Shown: positions 9,661 to 22,000 of the stretch, one piece after another
How positions within the stretch are numbered: position 1 is the first letter of the stretch
How the letters are laid out: each line of letters starts with the position of its first letter
NCBI RefSeq assembly: GCF_905475465.1
Contig: NC_062252.1
Span: 3,348,001-3,412,000 of the forward strand
Source of the DNA: Pieris napi
Taxonomy: Eukaryota > Arthropoda > Insecta > Lepidoptera > Pieridae
Length of the DNA: 64,000 nt
Direction: 5' to 3'
Notes under the pieces: generated by a model
What the model was told of the DNA's origin: nothing
The model's input: the letters and a program-made list of their open reading frames with translations, nothing else
The model's database searches: none
Made by a program: the position numbers and the translations under genes

Positions 9661-11600
9661 AGAGGAAAAACCACGGTGTAGCGCTAACTCACTAATATGC
9701 AATGGTGCGTCAACCCATTCTTCCAAAGTCAATACAGCAAGACGTAAATCTAATTTCAATCTAGTTTGAAAAGCCGTCATTTATGCTTCTCTGCCATATT
9801 TCTGATGATTTTCTTGAGATTCCTATTAGAATATGGGCCTAGCGCATGGCATGTCACTTGTACAACTATCCTAGGTAAATAGAGAATTTCCTCGAATTAT
9901 AATTAAATAATTATATAAAGTGCTTAGAATTTACTTTATTATTGTGTTCTGTTTAATATTGAGTTAGCGCAACATGCGTCGATGAGAGGCGAGCTTTGTT
10001 ATTTCAAATTTTGCTGAGTGCCTATCTGACTGATGAGTCTATTTAGCTTTCAATGTCACGCTGTCAAAGCTGAAGTACATTTGGTATCATAAAAGTATTC
10101 TATAATGTCTATGGACATTAATAATGTAATAAATAAACTTTCTGTGCCGAAGATTCAATTATTCAAGGAATATTAAAGGACTATCTTATGTTCAAGAATC
10201 CTTAAAACGGACTTCACAACATAAACGTTGGCCAACTCGTATAAGTCAGTGACTTATAGATTTTTCATATTTTTTTTATTTGGTAGAATGTGTATCTACA
10301 TGTATTTTTATATTGGACTAGAGCCATTAGATGCGCAGCATACGTTTATGCGGTTTTATTCTACTATAAGTACGTGTTACGAAGTTACGTCTTGATTACT
10401 GTTATTACATCAACTAGGTATTCGATTTAACGTAGCTCATGCTACGTTAAATCGAGTGCAGATCTCAACTACCATAAACAATCGAGTTTATGATTTACAA
10501 GATATTTCCTAATTAAATAAGGTGTTCAAATTTATATTTTCCTCTATATACATTTTATATATAAAAAAAGACTGCTAGTATCTTAGTCAAGAATACTTTA
10601 CGCTAGGGTTGAACGCCATTCGATTTTTTCAAGAGTTGGTTACGTGACCAATTCTGCTTCACTATTGCCACTCTCATTATATACTACAAAAGAGAGTCAT
10701 ATATCTCAAAGTATGTTTAGCTAAGGTATCTGATAATACATATTTAAGTAGATAGTTTACAATTACTTTGCCACACCCAGCTGAAGGCGGAGGATTGATA
10801 CTATTTTTTTTCTTAGGAATTATAATTTTAAATTTCATTTTTTAAGATTTATTTTTAAAATTATTAAATGTTTAAATGGTGTTAGACAATTCAATGTTTT
10901 ATCATCACATAAGTTTCATTCTTGCCATTTCGTGTTCACAAAGCCATTATTTCATTTAATTGTAATAAACAATCTCAGTTTTGCCAAAGACAGTTGTTGT
11001 ATTAATTTTATAAATAATGAACCATTTTAATGTAATCCCAATGAATTGTCGCCACGTTTTGTTTTTAAGTTAGTTGTATTTTTTAAATTTTAATAAAAAC
11101 TCACAAAAAAAATCTTAATTATAGTTTGATGCTTTAATGCGTTTTTAAATAATTGGTATTTAGTTTTAAGGTTTTTTTACTTAATCATACAAATTACAAC
11201 TACTTATGTCATAAAAATTAATTTTTATACCTTTTGTCTACAAATTGTATCTTAATTCTTTAATAAATATCTACATTTAATGGGTATTATGTGTTTTATT
11301 TAACAGTAAAAGGTCGAAACATGACAAAAACTATTGCCATAGTATTAGTTAATATTCCATTCCACAAATAATTGTCTATGTCTATTGTTTTTATAGAGAA
11401 AGTAAATTAACTAGAATATAGTCTATCAAGGTCTGAGAATACGAGATGGTATCAACAAATCGTTTTCAATCGATTTTAAAACGTGTAATTTGTTGATAGC
11501 CATCGTCGATTAACCTAGCTATTTAAGTAAAGAATATTGAATGCAACCAGTCATTTACCTATTGGAACCACATTTGATTTTTATTCATGTGGTTTTAATA
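9661..11600. other. Intergenic region TMEM129-pickpocket
   Basis: About 1.9 kb holding the TMEM129 3' UTR (several AATAAA-like signals, for example near 10129) and the upstream region of the pickpocket gene. The only structure seen is a perfect 15-bp hairpin at 10422-10455. No coding similarity was recognised. Confidence 0.5.
10422..10455. repeat. Perfect hairpin, 15-bp stem and 4-base loop
   Basis: TCGATTTAACGTAGC (10422-10436), loop tcat, then GCTACGTTAAATCGA (10441-10455), an exact reverse complement. It lies about 760 bp after the TMEM129 stop. It could be a MITE remnant or a 3'-UTR structure; no function can be assigned. Confidence 0.6.
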
Positions 11601-14600
11601 ATGAGATCCTACACTCAGGCTGTGAGACGATTTTTGGAGACAACCACTCTCCATGGATTCAAATACTTATTTGCTAAATACTATTGCGATAGGTAAGAAG
11701 GTACTAATAATTTAATTTGACAAATAATTCTTCTTAGTCCCGTCTTGTAATAAGATAAATACGTTTAACAAAACAAACAACTCCTCAGCTTTGTAATAGT
11801 AAAATATAGATAGGATTAAAATTGCTTTAAACCGATTGTTACTTATAAATTATATCTACATAATGTAAGTATAAACTTATGGTATCAGAATAGGATGGCT
11901 GATATGTTGTTGCGCAAGCGCCGGTTGTGCCGCGGTACTATGTACTGTGGTATGGGCGCGGTTCCTGCAAGTTCCCGCTTTGCTCACACTTAAGGAGGTC
12001 GCTGCAGACCTTGACGAACTCGAAATGCCCATGGTTGCTGTCTGTCCACCACCGATCACAGTTGCAGCAATGTTTACTAACCACTTGTAAGTGTAAGACT
12101 GACAAAAAACATATTATATTTTTTATTGGTTTGACGCACATGATTGACAATAAGAATATTTAATAAAAACATTTTTACTTACTACGAGTTTTCAAGTCGA
12201 GATAATGAAATCAAAGAATTGACGAGAAATACTAGCAATAAACTTTCCTCATCACATCTTGGGGGATCTTCTGTGACGGGAACCCGGATGGTAGCCGTGC
12301 CGGTCAAAGACGATTGCGCATGACTAGGTATATAGATGAATTGAACAATGATGATGATAAAATGGATGATAATAATGAAAAATATATGAGAGGAGGCTTA
12401 AAATTTATTGAGCTTCGCTCGTAGCTGTTTATAACTTCTTTAATCTTAATACATATTGTCTTCAGACAACGGGAAAACTACATGCTCTTAATTTTTTTTT
12501 TTGTTAAAAGAGAGATTTCTTTTATTTTTACGATTAATACGTACCTACCCACTTTTCTTAATAAGTCAAGTTTGGATTTTCTACAAATTTTCCAGTAATG
12601 TAAACGATACCATCGCTGAAAGCTTTCCGAACATATTTGAAAAGATCCTTCGAAGAAAATATGTGCCGGAAGACCAGCTTGCACTTGTCGACGAAGTATT
12701 AGAGCCTCATGCGCTGACTTTCACGGAAGCACTTTTTGAAATAATGCCACCGTGTAAAGATATCGTCATTAAATGTCAGTGGCAGAGGAGATCAATACCT
12801 TGCAATCGTCTATTTGAGGAGGACCTCACTCAGTGGGGAGTCTGCTGTGTTGCATCGCGCGCAAGGTATACTCAAACTTTTACTGAACAATTCTACCGAA
12901 TATAATCTGATTATTAGATGGTAATTTATTTTCAGATTTAAATCAACTCCAACTTCAGAGCTAGATATTACACGAAGATTGACTCTCGCTGTTCAGTGCT
13001 ACAATAAACCGATGCTTATAAACTGCCATGTATGTATGTATTACTATTGTTCACAACGGGTTTGCCGGCGGTAAATAAGAATACAAAAAAAATAAACAGA
13101 TAATTCTGGATAAGATTCTAGCGGTAATAAATAATTTTACACAAAATGGTCGAACCGTTACGAAGAAGTACGTGACACAAAGTTTATATATGTCACCGTA
13201 AAATTGTAAAAACCGTTAGATTGTAATCTATCTCGCGAGATTGTAAACTGTCGAAAGATTGTCAACTCAACATACTGCTTGCAATTTAACGTATTATTAT
13301 TCGGTAGTTATATGAAATTGTTGGGAAGTAAAATTAATCTGTAATTGACCAAAGAAGTTTGAATGATAACTAAGTTAGTGTAGTACAATCTACCGAATAC
13401 CGATAACCGATAACCGATAGATTACAATCTAACGGTTTTTACAATTTTACGTTAACATATACAGTGTAAACTCCATGCCCTACCCTCGATTTAACGACAA
13501 ACCCCCTCAAGCGTCAGAATTAGATACTGGTGCAGAAACGACGTCAGACGAAAATAACAGCGTTCAAATAATAATTGTTTTTATGTAATTCAAAGATCAT
13601 GTTAGAGATCTCACAACTTTTCACGGTAAAAGAACTGCGTTGTGAGACTTGGTTTTTTATAAGTGATGTTTTTCATGGCATATTGGGTGTAGCCAATATG
13701 CCACAAAAATCAGTTATTCGAGTATGTATGTATACTGGAATAACTGATTTTTGAAGGTAAAAGAATTTGACTATTTTATTAATATCAAAATTCTATTTAG
13801 TTTTTTACTAAATATGATGTGGAGGAATGGTTCGAGCCGTCGTTGCTATACTCCGGACACTTGTATAGAGCTCAACTGGCTTTCGCGTCCGTAGTGGACG
13901 ATGATCCTCATAAATTACTGGATGGCACCTGTGCAGCCCGCCAGTTTTATTCGCGAAGTCGTTGTCTGGTAATTATGCTGCTTTTGTAAAAAATATCATT
14001 GCACAGTGAACGTAAGCTTGTTAACAAATCATTAAAAATTACTCTAATTTAAATACTAAATAAGTAAGTATTGTTAGTAAGCTATCCACATAATAAAGAC
14101 ACTTATTTTATGCTTGCGAAATGTGCTAGATAACATAGTATAGAGCTGATAAGCTTTTAGGCTAACTGAATGTGATGTACTAAAAGTCCAAAAAGAAAAC
14201 ACCTGTATTTGTAAATACAGTCAAAACCGGTTATAAGGACATTGAAGGGACCGTATAGTTGCCGACGTTATATCCGATAGTCGTTATAAGCAATGTCATA
14301 TATTATATATACACAAGTATAGTTCATATGTATGTACAATACATACAAGTTATATTATCATAGTTATCTATCAAGAATAGGTAGGTATGGGTTATAATAT
14401 GGTATGTTAATATTATAATATGTAAACGAGTCAAAAAAGAAACAAAAATATTTATTACGAAATAATTAGGTACAAAAGTCTCAAGGTATGAGTATCACGA
14501 GTATCAAACTGTTCGTTAAAGGCAACAAATTTTTGCAAAATCGTTACAGCGTTAAGAGCCTCGGAAATCGTTGTTGGCTGAAACTGTTCGTTGGGAGAAA

Positions 14601-16795
14601 GTGCGTAGGTAATAATATGCCTAAATATTCATTCAACGCCTCTAAATAATATTTAAAATCGTTTGTATTGTTTTGTTTTGCTGAGACAAGAAGCGGTTGG
14701 TCGTTATAGCCGATGAATATCGATAAAATTTCGTCGTTGTAAGCGATATGTCGCTGTATCCGATGTTGTTATAAGCGGTTTGTTTACTGAATAGTTTACT
14801 AGGGATTCGGACGGGACCGTACAATCTGGTTGTAATAACCGATAGGTCGTTGTAAACGATGTCGTTATAAACGGTTTTGACTGTATCTATATTCTCTTTC
14901 ATGCCCCAAAAATGCGTAATATACTTAGTTAAAGTGCATGGAAAACCGCTGCGGGTGTTTGGATGTTATACGACTGAGCGACGATCCAGATGAACCGACA
15001 AAAAGGCTACAAACTTGTCCGCTTCAAAAACTAAACTGTTTGAGAACCGACAAACGAGGTACTTATAACTTATAAGATTACTTATATTGGATAATAGTCA
15101 ATGACCCGTGTGGGGTAGACACATTTCTGTGTCTGTTTTATTAATATTTACTATTAAAAATTAAAAGATGATCAGTCATCTGTGTGTATGAACACATAAT
15201 GATACTATATATACACATGCTAATGAAAAACAGAAAATTATAAAATGATTTTAAGTAATATCTCTAGCTCTAAATGACTCTAGGCCGATTTTCAGAGAAA
15301 ACAACGTGTAATTGCTTGCCAACTTGCAAGAAGGTGTCAACACGAATGATAATCGAAACCAGTCGTATGAATGCTTTTAACAATGCTGTAGATAATATAT
15401 AGTAAGTTCATAATAAAAAAATTTTTTTATCTAATATATAGGTAATATCTACTAGCGGTACCAGTGCGGTAAAAAATACAGGCGAATTTCGTCCATTTTA
15501 ACCAATTCAAAACTATGTACAAATTTCTACGTTCTATCAGTTTTATGAAAAATCATTTAATCATACAGGTAACACAATGTACACTTATGAACTTCAAAAA
15601 AGAAATGTACCTATAGGAAATGCTTCTAACTTTACATTTAGTGCCAGTTCTCAAATCAAGGGCGTAGAACGGAAGAGAAGAACTGGCAATAAAATCTGCG
15701 CCACTTTTTTTAATCGCCATGTTTCTTTTTTACACAACGTTTGTAAGGAGCTGCTACCATTACACCATGTTTCACATGACATCCTAAGTAGCTAATAATA
15801 ATAAAATAAATTAAAAACAAAGACTTGTCCTCTATCAGAAGGAGGCATGGTGAAATAGGAGCACGTACTTACATTCTCGTGGGAACAACACGCAGTTTGC
15901 GTGTTGTTCCCACAGTTTGCAGTTTGCGTGTTGTTCCTACGAGAATAGTCGAAATTTAATAACTAACATCACCGCATACATGAATTCAAGTACGACCAGT
16001 CACCACAAGTAAAACCCGTTCACGAGTATGACGCCTGGCCAGCCATCGGCCCCCTCGCCATATTTTAGGGAGAGAGACAACCCGACGCATGGATCTAGAT
16101 GTGAAAATCTCATGTAAAGTTAAATAACTGTACCTACTAATTTACTACTAACAAAACGCACATAGCTCGCGTTTTAGGATCTCAGATATATTATAATTGA
16201 CGCGATGTCTACCTTCGCCGAATGAGCAAGTGTTTTTTGCAGAAAGAAAATTACAATTACGGCCGTACGATTAAGCAACTATGATATATATATTTATTTG
16301 GTCACACGGCCTTAATTTAAAAACTTATTAAGCTTTCTCAGGTCGTAAAATTAGAACTCTCAAAGAATTCTCTTTTCTAGTTCTGGATTGAACGTGTCAA
16401 AGGGAAGTGTTCTAACTATTAGCCTTGGTATGACTGGTACAGTCCTGTCCATGGTCTCACCTACGGAAACGTGGATTACATTGCTCTGTATGTATTAAAT
16501 GTTTAGAAATACGATAATTATCTATTTTTATGTACTACTAGAATTTTTTTTTGAAGCACAACATAATATTAAATATGTCGATCTCACGTTACAACAGAAC
16601 TCAAACTGTGTTAATTTAATACATTTTTAGAGTGTTTAAAAATTAATCGAGACTTTTTTTTCAGCTTCTTTAGGAGGAGTATTTAATATGTTTCTTGGTG
16701 TTGGATTCTTCAGCTTATTAGAGCTTTTATTTTTTGTTTTAATAAGATTACCTATTGCTTTTCAAAGGTCAACAGAAATTAATCGGTATAATTAA
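11601..16795 (+). CDS. Pickpocket-family DEG/ENaC sodium channel subunit
   Basis: Nine exons: 11601-11692, 11889-12086, 12596-12865, 12936-13029, 13801-13968, 14929-15058, 15296-15401, 16381-16487, 16665-16795; 1296 nt, 431 residues, at the short end for insect pickpockets. Features in order: N-terminal cytoplasmic HG gating motif (TTTLHGFKYL, His 18); first membrane helix at about 32-52; post-TM1 motif MPMVAVCPP; Cys-rich ectodomain with QWGVCC, ENRCGCLDV and TCNCLPTCKK; second membrane helix at about 390-416 starting GGVFNMFLG; short C-terminal tail. These identify an amiloride-sensitive-type cation channel subunit of the plasma membrane. The pore position usually written G-x-S reads G-V-G (400-402). 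The second intron-rich half carries two DNA-transposon remnants. An in-frame ATG at 11541 would add 20 residues of unlikely hydrophobic sequence, so 11601 is preferred. The exact pickpocket orthologue is not resolved. Confidence 0.9.
12240..12410 (+). repeat. Probable non-LTR retrotransposon C-terminal fragment
   Basis: In the intron before pickpocket exon 3. A short stretch reads GQRRLRMTRYIDEL, resembling the degenerate end of LINE reverse-transcriptase ORFs (GR-x-R-x-TRW-type). It is interrupted and short; assignment is tentative. Confidence 0.3.
13190..13460. mobile_element. Short inverted-repeat MITE in pickpocket intron
   Basis: The left arm GTAAAATTGTAAAAACCGTT, continuing through AGATTGTAATCTATC (from about 13197), is mirrored by the complementary arm ending about 13451. 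The interior is non-coding. Flanks are A/T-rich (tata), so the target duplication is not certain. It lies between pickpocket exons 4 and 5. Confidence 0.6.
14218..14883. mobile_element. TA-flanked pogo/Tc1-like non-autonomous DNA transposon
   Basis: A 666-bp element with ends CAGTCAAAACCGGTTATAAG and, in reverse complement, CAGTCAAAACCGTTTATAAC, both directly flanked by TA. Related CGTTATAAGC-type subrepeats recur inside. No transposase frame is seen. It occupies most of the intron between pickpocket exons 5 and 6. Confidence 0.75.
15530..15722 (-). mobile_element. LINE 3'-UTR fragment (module shared with 52069-52255)
   Basis: On the minus strand this reads CATGGCGATTAAAAA, then GCCAGTTCTTCTCTTCCG, then TACGCCCTTGATTTGAGAAC and a tail ending near TGATTAAATGATTTTT. 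The same block, in the same order, occurs on the plus strand at 52069-52255, and a relative forms the 3' end of the intact LINE at 31885-34250. It lies in a pickpocket intron. Confidence 0.65.
15873..15946. repeat. Hairpin with one left arm and two alternative right arms
   Basis: The left arm ATTCTCGTGGGAACAACACG (15873-15892) can pair with an inner arm (15898-15913) or with an outer arm (15925-15946) that differs at one position. The two right arms are direct repeats separated by CAGTTTGCAGTTTGC-type sequence, suggesting slippage or a small foldback element. Intronic; no gene product. Confidence 0.55.
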
Positions 16796-17124
16796 ATAAT
16801 AAAAATACAGGATAATATATTATGCAATATTAGTGTTGTAGTCACATTTGTATTATTAAATGTTTTAGTTTTTCTACTAGTTATTGAAAGTATTAAACTA
16901 ACTTTTCAATTATTGTTAATTGTCATATCATAAGTTGTTAAAGTCAAAACTTGTAGAATTGTAGATATCTGTAGTCAAGACTACGTCAAAACAAAAGTAC
17001 ACGTGACTCGTGAGTGTGATTGCTGAATTTATATTTTTTGTGATTTACCGTTTATTTGATACTTGTACATTCTATTCTCGAAGCAAAGGTGTTTTATCTA
17101 TTAAATATAAACCAATATTAAAAA

Positions 17125-18414
17125 ATGTCGTCGTGGAAAAAAGCCGCAAAGGCTAACCAAAAAACACATCGAGAGCGGCATCAACCAGATTCTCGTAAAC
17201 ATTTGGGATTACTAGAAAAGAAGAAAGACTATAAGAAAAGAGCAGATGATTATCATCAAAAGGGCGAAACGCTTAAGCTTATACGTAAACGGGCGCTCGA
17301 TAAGAATCCAGATGAGTTTTACTTTCACATGATCAATTCTAGGGTGAAGGAGGGAGTAAGTTAACAGTTTTAATTACTTGAAAATAGTTCCTAAATAACA
17401 TGTAAATATTTACTGTATACTGTAAAATTATAAATTGTTAATGACTAATGTAGTATATGGCGACTTTTTATGCATACATACGGTTTTAGGTACACCATGA
17501 GTTAGAAAAAGATGATGAGCATTCAGTAGAACAAATTAAGTTGATGCAAACTCAAGATATAAAATATATCAATATGAAACGCACTATAGAAAGTCGCAGG
17601 ATCCAGAGGTTACAGGTTTGTGGTTTATCTTTGTATATTTAAAATGCTTTTTTCAATTTTATTTCTCTTATAATACATTTTTTCTTGTTTTAGTCTCAGC
17701 TGCATATGACTGAGATAGCAGACTCTACATCTAACACGCACATGTTTTTTGTGGATGAAGGAGAAGAGAAAGACTTTGATATTGCCAAAAGACTGGACAC
17801 ACATCCTGCACTTATCAACAGGAAATCAAATAGACCCCGCCTTTCAGACCTAAATAAGTTAAGCCTGCCAGAAATTGATGAGAAGGTAACATTTTCTATA
17901 AAAAATTAATGTCATTTTCTATAGCTGTTAAATAATTATTTCACTTTAAAAATAATCAAAAAGATAATTCCTGCAATAAATATTTAAGATCAAAAATAAA
18001 AATGAAGGTGCATTTTTAGTTAGTCTTCAAACTAGTGCATGATGTTACAGATTAGGTAATAAAGCAAGAAATTTGGTGTAGTTTCATTACCATATATTTG
18101 ATTTAAAGTTGCTAACATTTTAAAAGCATACTAAAAACTGTTTTCTAATTTTAAAAACTGTAGTTAGTAGGTTAGCAATTACACATGTGATTTTTTTTAT
18201 GTAGACACTCCAATCAGCCAAGAAAGCTAAGGAACAAACCTACAAGGAATTGTCAAAGAGAATAGATAGAGAAAAGCATTTAACAGTGACTCAACAGAAA
18301 ATGGAACTAAAACGGCACCTCCACGATGCTAAATACATGAAACCTAAGAAAGTACAGAGAGGTACAGCTGTATCAGCACCAGTTTATAAGTTTCAATACA
18401 ACAGAAAGAAATAA
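17125..18414 (+). CDS. UTP11: UTP11, U3 snoRNA-associated small-subunit processome protein
   Basis: Exons 17125-17355, 17490-17615, 17694-17885 and 18205-18414; 759 nt, 252 residues (human 253). It begins MSSWKKAAKANQKTHRERHQ and contains RKHLGLLEKKKDYKKRADDY, KNPDEFYFHMINSRVKEGVH, QTQDIKYINMKRTIESRRI and a basic C-terminus ending VYKFQYNRKK, matching the UTP11 family along its whole length. The protein is highly charged with no membrane segment, as expected of a nucleolar RNA-binding factor needed for 18S rRNA processing. The ATG lies 330 bp after the pickpocket stop, so the promoter must be in 16796-17124; a CACGTGA element is present near 17000. A poly(A) signal AATAAA lies at 18441-18446. 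Confidence 0.95.
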
Positions 18415-18440
18415 AACACACTTTGTTGGAAATCTGTAGT

Positions 18441-18464
18441 AATAAATATTTAAATTTCTTTATT
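18441..18464. terminator. Facing poly(A) signals of UTP11 and neprilysin
   Basis: AATAAA at 18441-18446 follows the UTP11 stop by 26 bp. On the minus strand AATAAA (plus-strand tttatt, 18459-18464) lies about 620 nt past the neprilysin stop and is the first clear candidate in that 3' region. If both are used the two transcripts would end within, or overlap by, a few tens of bases. Confidence 0.45.
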
Positions 18465-19083
18465 CTCTTATTACAATAATCTCAAGAGTAATTAATATCA
18501 TAATTATATCCTAAATTCTCACTGACATTATTTACAAAATAATTGTCTAATTCTTATTCTAATTAAAGATTTACCACCCTTAGCGCAACATGTGCAATTA
18601 AATTGTTAATGCAATTATTCTGTAAGTGACCATGTATTTAAAAAATTTAATTGTTGCTATATATCAACTACAACATCAGACTTAATATTACTTGGAAACA
18701 TTTTGTGCTAAGGTTACTCAAATCAAAATATTTTTATGGGTGAAATTTCACAGCTTTTCATCAATATACTTAAATCTAACAGTAAAGTCTAATTCACAAA
18801 TACGGTAACTTTGTCATATTACTTAGTGTCTAAAAACTTAAAAGCTGTTATCATTGCACAGCAATGATCATGCTTTTGTCCAATTAGAGTATATTTGCAG
18901 TCATGTAAACAATTTTTTATAGCAATCAAATTCTCTACCCAATTTAAAAATGTATGTCAAATCTATGGATAGACATTAAATTTACAGTTAAAACCATATT
19001 GGTAATTTTAATTATTACACACAATCGGTAACAGCAATATGTCCATGTAACTTGGTTACTACCCTCACTAATTTAAGTACTCA
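18465..19083 (-). other. Probable neprilysin 3' UTR
   Basis: About 620 bp between the neprilysin stop codon and the candidate poly(A) signal. AT-rich; no reading frame, repeat or RNA gene was recognised. Confidence 0.4.
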
Positions 19084-22000
19084 CTACCACAGAACACACT
19101 TGTGTTGTGGGTTCATAGGTGATCCTGAAGGACATTGCCAGGCTTCTGCAAACTCTTTGGAGTTACTGAGAGTTCCTATAACCCGAATTTTATTGGGACT
19201 ATGCACACCTTCCACCATTTTGGATTTTAATGCACCCACTGTTGAGTTGCCGCACCAAACCTAGAAATTATTTTTATTAAGTAGGTGTATGCAAATAGCT
19301 AGCATTTGCATACTCTTTAAAACGTTAAAACCCTAAACATAAAAAATCTTTGCAGTCATTAATAATTTTTGCTTACATACTTTGTCATGTTTTTGCTCCT
19401 AACATACTATATTATCAAGTTGAAAATAGTTATGAAAAAAAGAGATTACAAAATGAAAATATTTTACAAAATAAAATATTATTATAATTGTTATATAGAT
19501 AAAGAAGAGATAATGAAAGAATGGTAAAAATATTTTGCCCCATTGGGTTAATCTTACCTGAGCAAAGCCTAAAAAGAACAGTTGTCGCGGCGTATACTGC
19601 GGTAGTGCGGGTAGTCTCATACGATCTGCGACTGGGTGTCGTTTCGCGTATAGTGAGTAAGCGTCTAACGCTGCACGTATCCCGCCATTATCTGCTATGT
19701 TCTCGCCTTGTGTATTGAATCCATGGACCTATGAATGAATTTATTAAACAAATACATAAATTTATTGTAGAACAGTTGTATTTGAGTAGTCTGTGGCTTA
19801 CAATCTAACAAAACATACAAGGGTGCAAGTATTGCTTGCTTAAATAATATACACTCGCGAGCAAACAAATCGACTCAAGCGCTACCTCTGCATTCAAAGA
19901 TTGTTTTAAGTGAAAGTATACAACATTTAAATAAAAATGATATGTCATTGGAAAGCTTAAAACTTCAGCTTTTATGAGATGTCATCATTATTAATATCCA
20001 TGTATCCTTTTTTATTATTGGTGTCTGAACTTAAATCGGATTTTGGGTAAAAGAGTTGTGTTCAGAATTGACAAGTAAAACACGTTTTTTTTTCTTAAAG
20101 AGTATAACATTTTTTGGTTCACCATTTGGTATTGCAATTTAAATGTTGTATACTTTTATTTAGAACAATGTTTGAATGTAAAGGTAGCGCTTGAGTCGAT
20201 TTAGTTGCTCGCGGCTGTATATTAATTATTAATTATCTCCGCAATATTTGGAATAATTAATGCGTTTTAAAGCTCTAATCGCAAGTTAAAAGGGTTGTAA
20301 TATTTCATAAGAAATTTGTGAATAAAGTATTTGCCGTAATAATAAGATCCTGTGTTAGAAAATCGTAACACGATATTGTGAACAACTTATTTTCCGATTT
20401 AAAAACAAATGAGTTACTTTTGTATTTAAGATAAATTGGAAATAAATATAGTTTTGATTTTATTGTTCCACTTAAACAAAGCATTAATTAGTGTAAGAAA
20501 TATGCTTTAATTAGAATTATTTTAATTTATTATTTACCTAGGTACCTATATTATACAGGTCTCCTTCAGTGATGTCCACGATTTTGATAAAACTTGAACT
20601 GTTTTCTTAATTACTTTCTTACTTACTTTGAAAGAAAGAAATACATATCTCGATAAGACATCTAGTTTTCGAGAAATATGTAGATAAATATACATACACT
20701 TACGGAATTAAGCATACGTGCTTGGAAGCCCAATTAGATCAACAATATCTCATACAAACTCTGGATAATTTTAAATTGTTTGAAGCCGGTTAATAAGTCT
20801 TACCGTATAGTTGGGCAACTGCTGCATATGGTATTTCGAGTATTGTTCGATAATACACTGCACTTTCCCGTGGTAATGTTCCAGCGTTGCTGCGGACCAC
20901 CATTGACGCAGATTTCCTTCTTCATCATAACGACGACCTAATGAACATAACAATTTTATAACTTTTTCATCTATTTTATTGATAATCTTTATAATCTGTG
21001 AGGAAAGAGAACCAGCGATACATAATGTATATATATCTTTTCTATTAAGTATCAATATTATTAGTCGAAATAAAAAAGATTTAGCACAACATCCGCAAAT
21101 CCCGCGACCGGGGCTTGAGGCTTGAGACAAAATCCCTTTACGCTAATGGCTAGCCGCACACACGCAATAATATTGACAATAAAATACGTATTGTCAATAA
21201 TATTGTGTGTGTGCGGCGTGTATTGCGGTATTGTTCAATATTATTGCGAATTTCCGGAAATTCTGAAATATGCCGTCAATATTCAGGGGGAGGCAGGGTT
21301 ATTGTCAATATTATTGTGTGTGTGCGGCCCTTACTTCAATATTCTAGTTTAACATAATTTATCTATGAGTGCACGTCAAATGAGTTGTTTTCTATGTCTC
21401 AAATATTATTGTTTGTTTTGATTTTTGTTGGATTAAAAAATAATAATAATAATAATCTTTAAAATCATCTTTTTCTGTGAGTCTTAATTAATTAATTAAT
21501 TGGAAGTGGCTCAATTCCGTTCTTTTTCGCATCCATTCTTTAATCCATCGTTTTTTTTTAGTTCGCGGTTTCTTATTTAACAGGCTTATTGCCATACACA
21601 ATATGACACATTTTTTTTAATTATCCATACTTCCGCGTAGATCAAGGATCAGTTCGTGACTGAGCCTTTTAAAATTAGTAAATATTGGCAATAATATTGA
21701 GAAATATGCGGAGGAATATATTGTTAAAACAAATTGACAAACTTGATTTGACAATATTATTGCGTGTGTGCGGCTAGCCATTAGGTTATGTATGAGAATG
21801 ACATTATGCTCAGAGAGCATGCTCTGTCACGTGACAATTTCCATACAAATTAGTTAGGCGTTAGTGAGTCACGCCTGTGGCAAAGTGAGTTCGTCTCAAG
21901 TCCCAGTTCTCTTTTTGCACAGATTAATTAAATTTTTGTGTCTAAGGATCGCATCGCAATGTTTCCTTCAGAATTAATGTGTGAAAAGAAAATAAGAAAG

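Noticed and set aside
11541..11600. Upstream in-frame ATG for the pickpocket gene
   Set aside because: It would add a hydrophobic N-terminal stretch unlike the family; the ATG at 11601 gives the usual short cytoplasmic N-terminus before the HG motif.
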